DNA from: an uncultured Mucispirillum sp.
Lineage (GTDB): Bacteria > Chrysiogenota > Deferribacteres > Deferribacterales > Mucispirillaceae
Direction of reading: 5' to 3'
Length of the DNA stretch: 62,943 nucleotides
Assembly (NCBI GenBank): GCA_944324495.1
Contig: CALUWN010000011.1
Location: forward strand, 1-62,943
In this document: positions 1-7,843 of the stretch, piece after piece
How positions within the stretch are numbered: position 1 is the first letter of the stretch
Layout: the number at the start of each line of letters is the position of its first letter
Program-made: the position numbers and the translations under genes
Notes under the pieces: generated by a model
Databases searched by the model: none
Told to the model about the DNA's origin: nothing
What the model saw: only the letters and a program-made list of their open reading frames with translations

Positions 1-11
1 TAATATTTTAC

Positions 12-31
12 TAACTTTCGCATTCGCTTAT
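12..31 (-). repeat. Degenerate copy of the GAGCGAATGCGAA repeat
   Basis: Read on the minus strand, positions 17-28 give AGCGAATGCGAA. This is an exact 12-base match to the core of the triplicated hairpin repeat at 33.3-33.7 kb. The flanks match only loosely, so this looks like a decayed or single-arm copy of the same family. The match is seen directly; its membership in the family is inference. Confidence 0.45.
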
Positions 32-65
32 AATGGCTTATGAGTATGTGAATAGTTTTCTTTTA

Positions 66-108
66 CTGCTTCACCCCTATTTTTTAATAAAAAATGGGGG
101 TGAAGCAG
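66..108. repeat. Long perfect hairpin shared in part with the window end
   Basis: CTGCTTCACCCC (66-77) pairs with GGGGTGAAGCAG (97-108). The stem continues through one T-G pair and an A/T stretch to a 3-base loop, about 20 base pairs in all. The left arm recurs at 62844-62855, so it is a dispersed element rather than a unique terminator. The right arm contains a GGGTGA that could be the ribosome binding site of the ComEC gene starting at 109, so folding could reduce its translation. That effect is inferred. Confidence 0.6.
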
Positions 109-1857
109 ATGTCGCTAACATTATTTACTTTAAAAAATAAAAATAATAATATATATTGCGGTATGAAATATTTTAATAAAATTCCAAAAACATATATATT
201 TATTTTACTTATTGCAGCAGCTGCTATTATTTACCCTTATTATCCACTTGTTTTTATAGGTATATCTGCTATAGCCCTTTTTATTACTGTTAAAAAGCCA
301 TTAAACCTACTGTTTATACTATTTTTCTTTATAATACATATCTCTTATAATTCATTTTTCATTGTGGTGGATGTGGTAGAATATGAAAAAATAAACAGCG
401 TACAATTTGGAAGCGGTAAAATTTATCTTGATAAAAGCTATAATGTAAACGAAGGCGATATGTTAGTTGGAAAATTTATAGTTGATAAAGAAAAATCTAA
501 ACCCTTTTTTAAACCAGTCTATAAAAATGTATCAAAAATTGCCGTTTATAAAGTACCTGTCATATCAAAAATTTTACAGTTTCGTAAAAATATATCTGAC
601 TATATATTCTTTTCTTCAGGTGGGAAAATAACAGTAGCTCAGGCATTAATCTTAGGTGATAAAACATTCATAAGTGATGATTTAAAAGATGCCTACACTA
701 TCTCAGGGCTTTTTCACCTGCTTTCTATGAGCGGAAGCCATGTGGCAATAGTAACAGCCATATTTTTAACAACTCTTTTATTTTTTCCTATAAAAATTAG
801 GTTTATATTTGCAAGTTTTGGTGCATTATTTCTAATATTACTTGGTGGGTTTAATATTACAGTTATAAGAGCATCTATTTTTGCATCCATTATAATGCTT
901 GCCTACGTTTTTGATATAAAAGTAAACTCTAAAAAGTTTATATTATTTATTGCAGGGCTTTTTCTACTTGTTTCACCACTTTCTATGCAGGATATTTCAT
1001 TTCTAATGTCATTTGGTGCTGTGTTTGGTATAATTTATTTAATGCAGGAAGGTTATGGTATTATAAAATCATCTATTCTTACAGGTGTTGCTGCCACATT
1101 AATAACTGCTCCACTTGCTTTATATGTTTTTGGCACTACAAACCATTTAAGTATATTATCAACTATAATAATTTCACCTGTAATATACCTGCATATTCTT
1201 TTTTCTATATTTGCTTTAATTGCCCCGAATTTAGCAACTGAGCCACTTTTAATTATAGAAAATTTATCAAACAATATGGTATATTTTTTAGCAGATACTA
1301 CATACTTTGCCTTTATTTTTAAAACTATTCCATTATGGCTTTTAATTATAACTATAGTCTTTGTTATAATCACACTACTTTTGCCAAATAAATTAAAATT
1401 TATATCTGCATTTTCTCTTTTAATAATATTCTACCCTGCAAAAATTCCATACGAATATAATTTCCTGTATTTATCCCCAAGAGATAAAGGGTTTATTATA
1501 TTTAAAAACGGCAGTAGAGAAATATTTTACCAAGGAAGCCAGTCTTCATTTAAGTATAAATTTATGCCAGTAGTTGCAAAATATGGTTATAAGACATTTC
1601 ATAAAGGGCAGATAAGAGTATTTGGTGGCAAAAATAATTTTATAAAAATAAAAAATATATCAAAAGATAACTTTACAAACCTGTGTTTAAATGAAAGAAA
1701 TAAGGATTGTAAATATTTTTATCACACCCGCTCAAACAGTATAAAAGAAAAAGATATAGATAATAAAACAATCCATATTATATGGAAAAATAAATTAAAA
1801 GATAAATCTATTATAGAACTTGAAAACTGTAAAAAAGATTACCTTATAAATGATTAA
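109..1857 (+). CDS. comEC: ComEC/Rec2-family DNA uptake channel protein
   Basis: An integral membrane protein of about 582 residues. It has an N-terminal membrane segment pair, a soluble stretch (roughly residues 70-180), then about eight further hydrophobic helices. The signature 'LLSMSGSHVAIV' corresponds to the ComEC competence-domain motif. Family members form the inner-membrane channel that passes single-stranded DNA during natural transformation. The protein ends with only about 110 soluble residues, so the C-terminal metallo-beta-lactamase-like domain of full-length (about 750 residue) ComEC is absent. ATG codons at 94, 109 and 163 are possible starts. I chose 109 because GGGTGA lies 5 bases upstream, although that site sits in a hairpin. 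It is convergent with lptG, with one base between the stop codons. No other competence gene is visible nearby. Confidence 0.8.
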   Translation: MSLTLFTLKNKNNNIYCGMKYFNKIPKTYIFILLIAAAAIIYPYYPLVFIGISAIALFITVKKPLNLLFILFFFIIHISYNSFFIVVDVVEYEKINSVQFGSGKIYLDKSYNVNEGDMLVGKFIVDKEKSKPFFKPVYKNVSKIAVYKVPVISKILQFRKNISDYIFFSSGGKITVAQALILGDKTFISDDLKDAYTISGLFHLLSMSGSHVAIVTAIFLTTLLFFPIKIRFIFASFGALFLILLGGFNITVIRASIFASIIMLAYVFDIKVNSKKFILFIAGLFLLVSPLSMQDISFLMSFGAVFGIIYLMQEGYGIIKSSILTGVAATLITAPLALYVFGTTNHLSILSTIIISPVIYLHILFSIFALIAPNLATEPLLIIENLSNNMVYFLADTTYFAFIFKTIPLWLLIITIVFVIITLLLPNKLKFISAFSLLIIFYPAKIPYEYNFLYLSPRDKGFIIFKNGSREIFYQGSQSSFKYKFMPVVAKYGYKTFHKGQIRVFGGKNNFIKIKNISKDNFTNLCLNERNKDCKYFYHTRSNSIKEKDIDNKTIHIIWKNKLKDKSIIELENCKKDYLIND

Positions 1858-1858
1858 T

Positions 1859-2962
1859 CTATTTTGCCCTGCTTCTAGAATATATTAAAAATACAGATAA
1901 TATTAAAAATAATATAAGTGGTCCAAAAGTAGCAGTAATTGGCGATAATGCGCCTTTATCACCTAAAGCCTTGCCAATAGTTTGAGAAATAATAAAAACA
2001 AGGGCAAAACTAAAAGTAATAGTGGCATTTTTCACAATGGAATAATTCCGTGAAAAGTCAATGGATATAGGAAACAAGAAAAGCACTAAAACTATAACAG
2101 ATAATGCAGAAGCAAGTTTATAATACAGGTTTATTTCGTAACTGGAGCTGTTTATACCTTTACTTTTACTTATCTGTATCATAGTATATAATTCTCGTGG
2201 AGTAAGTTCTTTAAGATTTGTTGTAGATAAACTTACCATTTGGTCCCATATACTTGTACCTTCCCTTAATACTCTTGAGTCAATATGTGTAATTTTAGGT
2301 GGGTTTGTGGAAATATTATGCACAGTAATATTATCTGCCACCCACTGCCCTTTATTTTCGCCATCTTCTTTTTTAGATATTACACCAATTTTTACGATAT
2401 TTCTTATAGAATTATTATCTAACATGTACTCTACAACATTATATACCTTTTTATCTGTAATAGAAACAAACCCAATATTTGTAATAACTTTATCATGTCC
2501 TACAAACCATGTATTATTAAAGCCAGTAACTATATTATTAGTTTTATAACCTTTAACTATACCTCTCCATACTTCCTTCTTTGTTTTGGCAACTGGTACA
2601 ACCTTGTATTCCATAACAATCATTACACCAGATATCAATATTCCTATTACTAAAAATGGAATAGATAGTTTAACTATTGAACCACCTATGGTTATATAAG
2701 CAAGCATTTCATTACTTCGCATAAGCATTAAAATAGTCATCATTACACTTAAAGCAATACTGATTGGTATAACCTTATTTATATCTAAAAGAGCGGCATA
2801 AAAGGTGAATATTATGAATTGAATAATTGTATAATCATAACCAGCTAGACTTCCTACTGCACCATAAGCAGCAGACAAGAACAACATCATTATAACCAAT
2901 AATAATGCAATAAAAATATTTTTCAAAAATAATTTAATAACATATAGGGAAATTGTGCTCAT
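1859..2962 (-). CDS. lptG: LPS export permease LptF/LptG family
   Basis: 367 residues of the YjgP/YjgQ family. There are three N-terminal membrane helices, a large periplasmic beta-jellyroll region (about residues 125-265) and three C-terminal helices. 'RSNEMLAYITIGGS' matches the conserved cytoplasmic loop that couples to the LptB ATPase (RSNE followed by a small-residue turn). LptF and LptG are the transmembrane half of the ABC exporter that extracts lipopolysaccharide from the inner membrane. No lptF, lptB or lptA is in the window, so whether this is F or G is uncertain; gene order cannot settle it. It lies 9 bases downstream of the PbgA-like gene, whose end supplies an AGGAAT ribosome site, so the two are probably cotranscribed. 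Confidence 0.85.
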   Translation of the reverse strand: MSTISLYVIKLFLKNIFIALLLVIMMLFLSAAYGAVGSLAGYDYTIIQFIIFTFYAALLDINKVIPISIALSVMMTILMLMRSNEMLAYITIGGSIVKLSIPFLVIGILISGVMIVMEYKVVPVAKTKKEVWRGIVKGYKTNNIVTGFNNTWFVGHDKVITNIGFVSITDKKVYNVVEYMLDNNSIRNIVKIGVISKKEDGENKGQWVADNITVHNISTNPPKITHIDSRVLREGTSIWDQMVSLSTTNLKELTPRELYTMIQISKSKGINSSSYEINLYYKLASALSVIVLVLFLFPISIDFSRNYSIVKNATITFSFALVFIISQTIGKALGDKGALSPITATFGPLILFLILSVFLIYSRSRAK

Positions 2963-2971
2963 TTTAATTAT

Positions 2972-4765
2972 TTAATTCCTATATTTTTTTAACTGCTCCA
3001 AGACTTGATGTATAATTTTACTATCAAAATCTTCATCTATAATATTGTAATTTAAATCTCTAATTTCTGGCAAGCCATATTTTTTCATTATAATATATTT
3101 ATTATTATATTTGATAGCATATTCTTCACCTTTAATGAAAATATATGGGCGAGTTGTATTATCTAATACATCATAGCCGATGGAATAATTATTAATAGGC
3201 GTTGGGCTGTTAAAAACATGTTTCATAATAGTTGGAACAATATCCATATGGGAAGTTTCATAATCATATGTATTAGCTTTTACATTAGGTATATGTATAA
3301 TAAATGGGACTTCCGTCTGGTATTTACTGTAATTACCAAAATGACCCCAATAATTTTTGCCTAAATCATTAAACTCTTCTGCATGGTCTCCTGTAATTAT
3401 TACGATTGTATCTTCAAGCAACCCTTTATCTTTTAAAGTGTCTAAAACTTTGCCAACCAAAATATCTGTATAACCTACTGAATTCTTATATAAATTAAAC
3501 AATATCTCTCGTTCATTATTTGAGGTATTTATGTAATTTTTACTTCTACTATAAGGAGTGAATTTTGGTGGATATACACTAGCATCAAAAGAATATGAGT
3601 GTGGTGTATCATAAAATAAAAAACCAAAAAAAGGTGTGTTTTTATCTATATTATTTAAAAATTCTGTAAATTCTTCTGTAATTTTCACATCTCTTTTATT
3701 TGGTGTTGGTGCTTCAGTATGAGTGCGTAAATTCTTAACCTTAGCAAAGATAGTTCTATCAAATTCTGGACTATTTAATGCGGAACTTGCAAAAATACCA
3801 AGTTGATAATTCTCTTTCTGAAACATATCCATTAAAACAGGTGTTGTGCCTGAATACAATGCAGCTTCCCAATAATTACCCGGAATACCATAAAATATCG
3901 AAAACAACCCATGGCGAGTTTGGTTAGCATTTGCATTATGATTTTTAAAATATAAGTTGTTTTTAGAAAAATTATAAATATTTGGAGTAATCTCTTCTGT
4001 CATAGAATCAAAACGCCATGATTCTATGACAATTAATACTACATTATATTTAGAAGCATTATCCCCTACTTGTGGAAACTGTAAAGGATACTTCATATCA
4101 TTTATTGCAACTTGTTCAATTTGTTTGCTTGCACTTTCTATGCCATATTTTGCTAATAAATCTTTTAATATAAGTGGATAAGATTGAGGTAATATATATG
4201 CAACTTTCATAATTGGCAGATAATTTTTATGGTGTGCATAAGCATGTATTCCATGGTACAATACAACCATAAATAAAAGAGTGAAAAAAGATATTGTGGC
4301 AGGGTATAACTTTTTACTAGAGAGCTTTAAAGAAAGAAAATATAAACCAATAATAACAGCCATAAGAAAAAGAACTATTATTACAAACTGTATATACATA
4401 ACTGTTGAAAAATTAAAAATTTCTTTTGAAGCAGGCCCTAAAAATAATTGTAACATAGAAAAGTTAATATTATATCTAAACTGTTTAAACACACTAATAT
4501 CAATTATAAAATATAAAAGTAATAGAAATGCTGGAAAAATATATACAATTGGTTTAATATATTTTGGGAGCCATATAAATATCATGCACCATATGAAAAT
4601 AAAAAATGCAAATTCAAATCCATGAGCATAGGAATAAAGAATACTATAAGATATACTTACTACTTCATCTGGTTTAATTATTATATAATAAAATAAAAAA
4701 ATCGTCCCATATAATAACGCAAGAAATACAGTGAAATATAAACCTGAGAATAGATTTTTTTTCAT
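2972..4765 (-). CDS. PbgA/YejM-like sulfatase-fold inner membrane protein
   Basis: 597 residues. Five predicted membrane helices lie in the first ~175 residues, followed by an alkaline-phosphatase/sulfatase-fold periplasmic domain. Motifs visible are 'IVIESWRFDS' (metal-binding Glu248), 'NANANQTRHGLFSIFYG' with the candidate nucleophile Thr283, and 'GDHAEEF'. The five-helix layout, the length and the 'GLF-x-x-FYG...YW' stretch resemble enterobacterial YejM/PbgA (LapC) more than lipoteichoic acid synthases. In Enterobacteria that protein senses periplasmic LPS and restrains LpxC proteolysis. The downstream lptG fits an LPS role, but a phosphoethanolamine or phosphoglycerol transferase remains possible. 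The start at 4765 is the ATG following GAGGTGAT; a TTG two codons earlier lies too close to that site. Confidence 0.7.
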   Translation of the reverse strand: MKKNLFSGLYFTVFLALLYGTIFLFYYIIIKPDEVVSISYSILYSYAHGFEFAFFIFIWCMIFIWLPKYIKPIVYIFPAFLLLLYFIIDISVFKQFRYNINFSMLQLFLGPASKEIFNFSTVMYIQFVIIVLFLMAVIIGLYFLSLKLSSKKLYPATISFFTLLFMVVLYHGIHAYAHHKNYLPIMKVAYILPQSYPLILKDLLAKYGIESASKQIEQVAINDMKYPLQFPQVGDNASKYNVVLIVIESWRFDSMTEEITPNIYNFSKNNLYFKNHNANANQTRHGLFSIFYGIPGNYWEAALYSGTTPVLMDMFQKENYQLGIFASSALNSPEFDRTIFAKVKNLRTHTEAPTPNKRDVKITEEFTEFLNNIDKNTPFFGFLFYDTPHSYSFDASVYPPKFTPYSRSKNYINTSNNEREILFNLYKNSVGYTDILVGKVLDTLKDKGLLEDTIVIITGDHAEEFNDLGKNYWGHFGNYSKYQTEVPFIIHIPNVKANTYDYETSHMDIVPTIMKHVFNSPTPINNYSIGYDVLDNTTRPYIFIKGEEYAIKYNNKYIIMKKYGLPEIRDLNYNIIDEDFDSKIIHQVLEQLKKYRN

Positions 4766-4910
4766 TATCAATCACCTCTATTTAAAGCTGATTGTATAAC
4801 ACACATAATATATAATAGCAATATAAATGATAATAGAATATATAATTATTACATAATCGTATAATAAATGATATACATATAATACATTCGCCAATATGAA
4901 GTCAAATAAA

Positions 4911-4935
4911 TTACGCCTGCATAAGCAGGCGTTTT
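4911..4935. terminator. Probable bidirectional terminator
   Basis: ACGCCTGC (4913-4920), loop ATAA and GCAGGCGT (4925-4932) form an eight-pair GC-rich hairpin, with TTTT on the plus side and AATTTATTT on the minus side. It lies just past the end of the small Pro/Gln-rich gene (minus strand), so termination of that gene is the likely role. Confidence 0.7.
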
Positions 4936-4944
4936 AAGGAAATT

Positions 4945-5388
4945 TTAATGAGCTGGTGTATAAGGCACCATTTGATTGTTATACTGGTTTGTTACAGCTG
5001 GTGATTGCATTGGAGCAGTAGCCTGTGGCTGCTGTACCTGTGGAGCAGTCTGCTGTGCTGGTGCTGCATTTACATTTTGGCTTTGAGCAGGTGTACCTTT
5101 TTGATAGAAGCCGTTTTTCTCTGCATATTTTCTCCAGTATCTGCATACCATTCCCTTATGTTCATAGCCTAATATACATTCATAATAATCTTCAAGATAA
5201 TCATCATAATCATCTCTTACATAAAAAGGAACTTCACTCATTGGTGGAGGCGGTGGCAGGCTCATAACAGTATAACCATTATATGGATTATACTGCGGTG
5301 TGCCATTATAGTAAAAATCAGCTCGTGCAAAGTTGTATGTTGCAAATAAAAGTGTAAATAGTATTAATAAAAATGTAACCTTTTTCAT
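4945..5388 (-). CDS. Small secreted Pro/Gln-rich hypothetical protein
   Basis: 147 residues with a clear signal peptide (MKK start, hydrophobic to about residue 20, cleavage near 'NFARA'). The mature part is rich in Tyr, Asp and Pro, contains two Cys in a 'YECILGYEHKGMVCRYW' stretch that could form a disulfide, and ends in a low-complexity Ala/Gln/Pro tail. I do not recognise a family. It is probably periplasmic or surface-exposed. It follows mgsA on the same strand, and its ribosome site AGGAG is partly inside a long inverted repeat (separate entry). A strong hairpin terminator follows it. Confidence 0.65.
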   Translation of the reverse strand: MKKVTFLLILFTLLFATYNFARADFYYNGTPQYNPYNGYTVMSLPPPPPMSEVPFYVRDDYDDYLEDYYECILGYEHKGMVCRYWRKYAEKNGFYQKGTPAQSQNVNAAPAQQTAPQVQQPQATAPMQSPAVTNQYNNQMVPYTPAH

Positions 5389-5396
5389 AAGTAACT

Positions 5397-5446
5397 CCTA
5401 ATAAAGTATTCCATCTGCTTCTTAAGACGGTTAATACTTTATTAGG
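5397..5446 (-). promoter_or_regulatory. Long hairpin overlapping a ribosome binding site
   Basis: CCTAATAAAGTATT (5397-5410) and AATACTTTATTAGG (5433-5446) are perfect 14-base arms around a 22-base loop. The stem can extend by four to five more pairs with a one-base bulge. In the minus-strand transcript the 3' arm runs into the AGGAG of the small Pro/Gln-rich gene, whose ATG is 9 bases beyond the arm. There is no U-run after it, so it resembles an RBS-masking structure more than an intrinsic terminator. Function is inferred. Confidence 0.55.
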
Positions 5447-5456
5447 TTACAAAAAA

Positions 5457-5912
5457 TTACACATTTCTATTAAGATAGTTGGTATAATCAATTGTGACTG
5501 GTTCGTAATCTTCTTCAAATAAGTGGGAAGATATTACAAAATCTGCTGTGGAACGTGTGCAGGCTATTACTACATTATAAACAGAGCAAAGCCTTTCCAA
5601 TGCTTTTATATCCACATCATGCGGCTGAGTTGTCATAGGGTCTATAAAAAATATTAAAATATCTACATGGCCACTGGCAATTAAAGCACCCATTTGCTGG
5701 TCACCACCTAATGGCCCTGATTTTAGTTTAATAATATCTGCTGCCTTATCTGGCTCTCTGCGTAAGAAGACTTCCTCCACTAAACGACCTGTGGTTCCTG
5801 TACAAATCAACTTGTGGTCTTGTAACCTTTTATAGTTAAATTCCACCCATTCTACCATATCTTTTTTCCTTGCATCGTGTGCTACAAGTCCAATAGATTT
5901 GAGTTTTTTCAT
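5457..5912 (-). CDS. mgsA: Methylglyoxal synthase
   Basis: 151 residues, the usual size. It converts dihydroxyacetone phosphate to methylglyoxal and phosphate, a bypass of lower glycolysis used under phosphate limitation or sugar-phosphate excess. Conserved family segments are present: 'LVAHDARKKDM' near the N-terminus (substrate-binding His and Asp), 'GTTGRLV' (phosphate-binding loop), 'SGPLGGDQQMGALI' with the catalytic Asp, and 'IDPMTTQPHDVDI' with the conserved His-Asp pair. An AGGAGAT site lies upstream of the ATG. It is cytoplasmic. The small secreted gene downstream may share its transcript through the hairpin at 5397-5446. Confidence 0.93.
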   Translation of the reverse strand: MKKLKSIGLVAHDARKKDMVEWVEFNYKRLQDHKLICTGTTGRLVEEVFLRREPDKAADIIKLKSGPLGGDQQMGALIASGHVDILIFFIDPMTTQPHDVDIKALERLCSVYNVVIACTRSTADFVISSHLFEEDYEPVTIDYTNYLNRNV

Positions 5913-6122
5913 AATTTCTAAAATCTCCTGTAATTTTTTAAGTTTGAAGTTATATACCTATTTTTATATAATTACAACAATTTATTTTTATAATTTTATC
6001 TAGTTTTATATAAGTTATTTATAATTTTGGATATAATTTTGTAAAATTATTGTAATAAATTATTTTATGATAGATAATTTTTCATATTTACTGCATATTA
6101 ATATATTACTTTGGGGTTAATT

Positions 6123-6776
6123 ATGGATAAAAATAAAGCTCTTAAAATATTTATGGTAAATTTTATAAACAGTCATGATGAAGATATATATGAAAACCTT
6201 AAAAATATTACAAAGATAAATATTATTGAAAATAAAAATATACTTTTTACAGAAGGACAGGAAGCAGAATATTTTTACTATATAATAGATGGTAATATAA
6301 AGCTTTCCAAAATAACTTTCCAAGGAAAAGAAACTATTATCCGCATTGTACATAACAATGAAATATTTGCCGAAGCCACATTATATGGCAGGAAAACTTA
6401 CCCAGTAAACGCAGCAGCTGTTAATAAAACTACTCTACTTGCAATAAGTATAAAGGGCTTTCAAGAGCTGTGCTCAAAAAATAACGCTTTTGTGCTAAAA
6501 CTATTTATAACCATGAGCCATCAGCTTAGATATTTAGTAGATATGATAAATGATTTATCATCAACAGATACTACAAACAGGCTTTTAAAATATTTATATT
6601 CTTTAAAAGAAAAAAAAGGAAGTTCCGTAATAAAACTTCCTATTCCAAAGCGTGATTTAGCTATGCTTTTAGGTGCTGCACCTGAAACTATATCACGCCT
6701 TTTTACAAAACTTCAAAATGACGGGCTTATTAAAATAAATGGTAAAGAAATCACTATCTTAGAAAAAGATAACTAG
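6123..6776 (+). CDS. Crp/Fnr-family transcriptional regulator (Dnr-like)
   Basis: 218 residues. The N-terminal cyclic-nucleotide-binding-like beta barrel covers about residues 20-120, followed by a dimerisation helix and a C-terminal winged helix ('KRDLAMLLGAAPETISRLFTKLQNDGLI'). The recognition helix 'PETISR' keeps the E-x-x-S-R pattern of FNR and DNR regulators, which read TTGAT-type half sites. The cluster-binding cysteines of FNR are missing, so it is not an oxygen-sensing iron-sulfur FNR. A heme/NO-sensing DNR or NnrR-type activator is more likely. Its place beside the cytochrome c, nitrite and nitrate reductase genes supports control of nitrogen-oxide respiration (inference). The start is ATG 6123 with GGGG 7 bases upstream rather than TTG 6111. 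Confidence 0.85.
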   Translation: MDKNKALKIFMVNFINSHDEDIYENLKNITKINIIENKNILFTEGQEAEYFYYIIDGNIKLSKITFQGKETIIRIVHNNEIFAEATLYGRKTYPVNAAAVNKTTLLAISIKGFQELCSKNNAFVLKLFITMSHQLRYLVDMINDLSSTDTTNRLLKYLYSLKEKKGSSVIKLPIPKRDLAMLLGAAPETISRLFTKLQNDGLIKINGKEITILEKDN

Positions 6777-6787
6777 TCTAATATATC

Positions 6788-7843
6788 CTACACACTACCA
6801 TAACTGTGAAGCCCTGCAAATAATAAATTTACACCTAAAAATGTAAATAAAGTCACTAAAAAACCTATTAAAGCAAGTGTTGCAGCAAACTCTTTTGACC
6901 ATTTATTAGAAAGCCTGCCATGAAGATATATGCCATAGACTATCCATGTAATAAATGTCCAAGTTTCTTTTGCATCCCACTGCCAAAATCTGCCCCAGGC
7001 AGTTTGAGCCCATATTGCACCAAAAACCATACCGCCTACTGTAAAGATTGCAAACCCTACAGCTATAAATTTATATATAATACTTTCTATTTTATCCTCT
7101 TCATAACCTATATCTTTAAAAACATTTTTAAGATTAAGCCCTTTCTGATAAAAAAATATGAAAAATGAAATAGCAAAAAATAAAAAGATTATAATCATAT
7201 TTGTAGTATTTGCCCTTTGCCCAAGTATAATATTGATTATTATAGTAATTACAGCAGCAGATACTATGCCTAATACTAAAGTATATACAATATATGAATA
7301 TCTTTTTTTACTATCTACTGTTTTTATTAAGTAAAGCATAGCAGCAATTGATGCAATTGTAAAACATACATAGGCTGTGAAGCTAAGAGAAACGTGAGCT
7401 AAAAGCCAGTTACTTTTAAGTGCTGGAACTAATAGATTTAAATTAGAAGGAACACTAATAGCATTAATAAATAATGATAATGAACCAGATATAGCAAATG
7501 CAAAAGCACCTAATGATTTATTTTTTGTTTTAAATTCTAATACAATATAAAAAGCTGCTAAAAGTAAAGCAAAAAACATTAATGATTCATATTTATTTGT
7601 AATAGGAATACTTTGAAATATGCCACCTTTAGTAATTTTATAAAACTCTACCCACCTGATTATAAAGGATATAAAATGCAGGATGAACCCTGTAACACCC
7701 ATAATGGTTGCAGCAAGACCAATTTTTTTATTTTTAAAAACAATGTAAAATATATATAATGCCATAGCAAGTAAGTAAAGCATACTTGACATAACAACCA
7801 TTTTACTTGATATAATAACAAGACTATTTATTGTCATATCCAT
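6788..7843 (-). CDS. ccsA: System II cytochrome c synthase subunit CcsA/ResC
   Basis: 351 residues, about eight membrane helices. The heme-handling WWD motif is present as 'WGRFWQWDAKETWTFITW' near residue 285, with conserved His residues in flanking helices ('LLAHVSLSF', 'YLHGRLS'). CcsA/ResC with ResB forms the system II machine that carries heme across the membrane and ligates it to CXXCH cysteines of secreted cytochromes. It overlaps resB by 20 bases, which implies translational coupling. The nearby octaheme reductase and tetraheme cytochrome are obvious clients. An octaheme reductase with a CXXCK site may need a specialised synthase; nothing in this sequence decides whether this protein serves it. 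Confidence 0.92.
   Translation of the reverse strand: MDMTINSLVIISSKMVVMSSMLYLLAMALYIFYIVFKNKKIGLAATIMGVTGFILHFISFIIRWVEFYKITKGGIFQSIPITNKYESLMFFALLLAAFYIVLEFKTKNKSLGAFAFAISGSLSLFINAISVPSNLNLLVPALKSNWLLAHVSLSFTAYVCFTIASIAAMLYLIKTVDSKKRYSYIVYTLVLGIVSAAVITIIINIILGQRANTTNMIIIFLFFAISFFIFFYQKGLNLKNVFKDIGYEEDKIESIIYKFIAVGFAIFTVGGMVFGAIWAQTAWGRFWQWDAKETWTFITWIVYGIYLHGRLSNKWSKEFAATLALIGFLVTLFTFLGVNLLFAGLHSYGSV

Noticed and set aside
4600-4620. TTCAAATCC resembling a tRNA T-loop
   Set aside because: It is inside the coding sequence of the PbgA-like gene and no acceptor or anticodon stem can be drawn around it. No tRNA was recognised anywhere in the window.
2972-4765. Lipoteichoic acid synthase (LtaS)
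   Set aside because: The sulfatase fold is shared, but the organism appears to be a diderm, and the 'GLF..FYG...YW' stretch and lptG neighbour fit YejM/PbgA better.
6111-6122. TTG start four codons upstream for the Crp/Fnr-family regulator
   Set aside because: The GGGG just after it serves as a ribosome site for the ATG at 6123, and the extra residues are not part of the domain.
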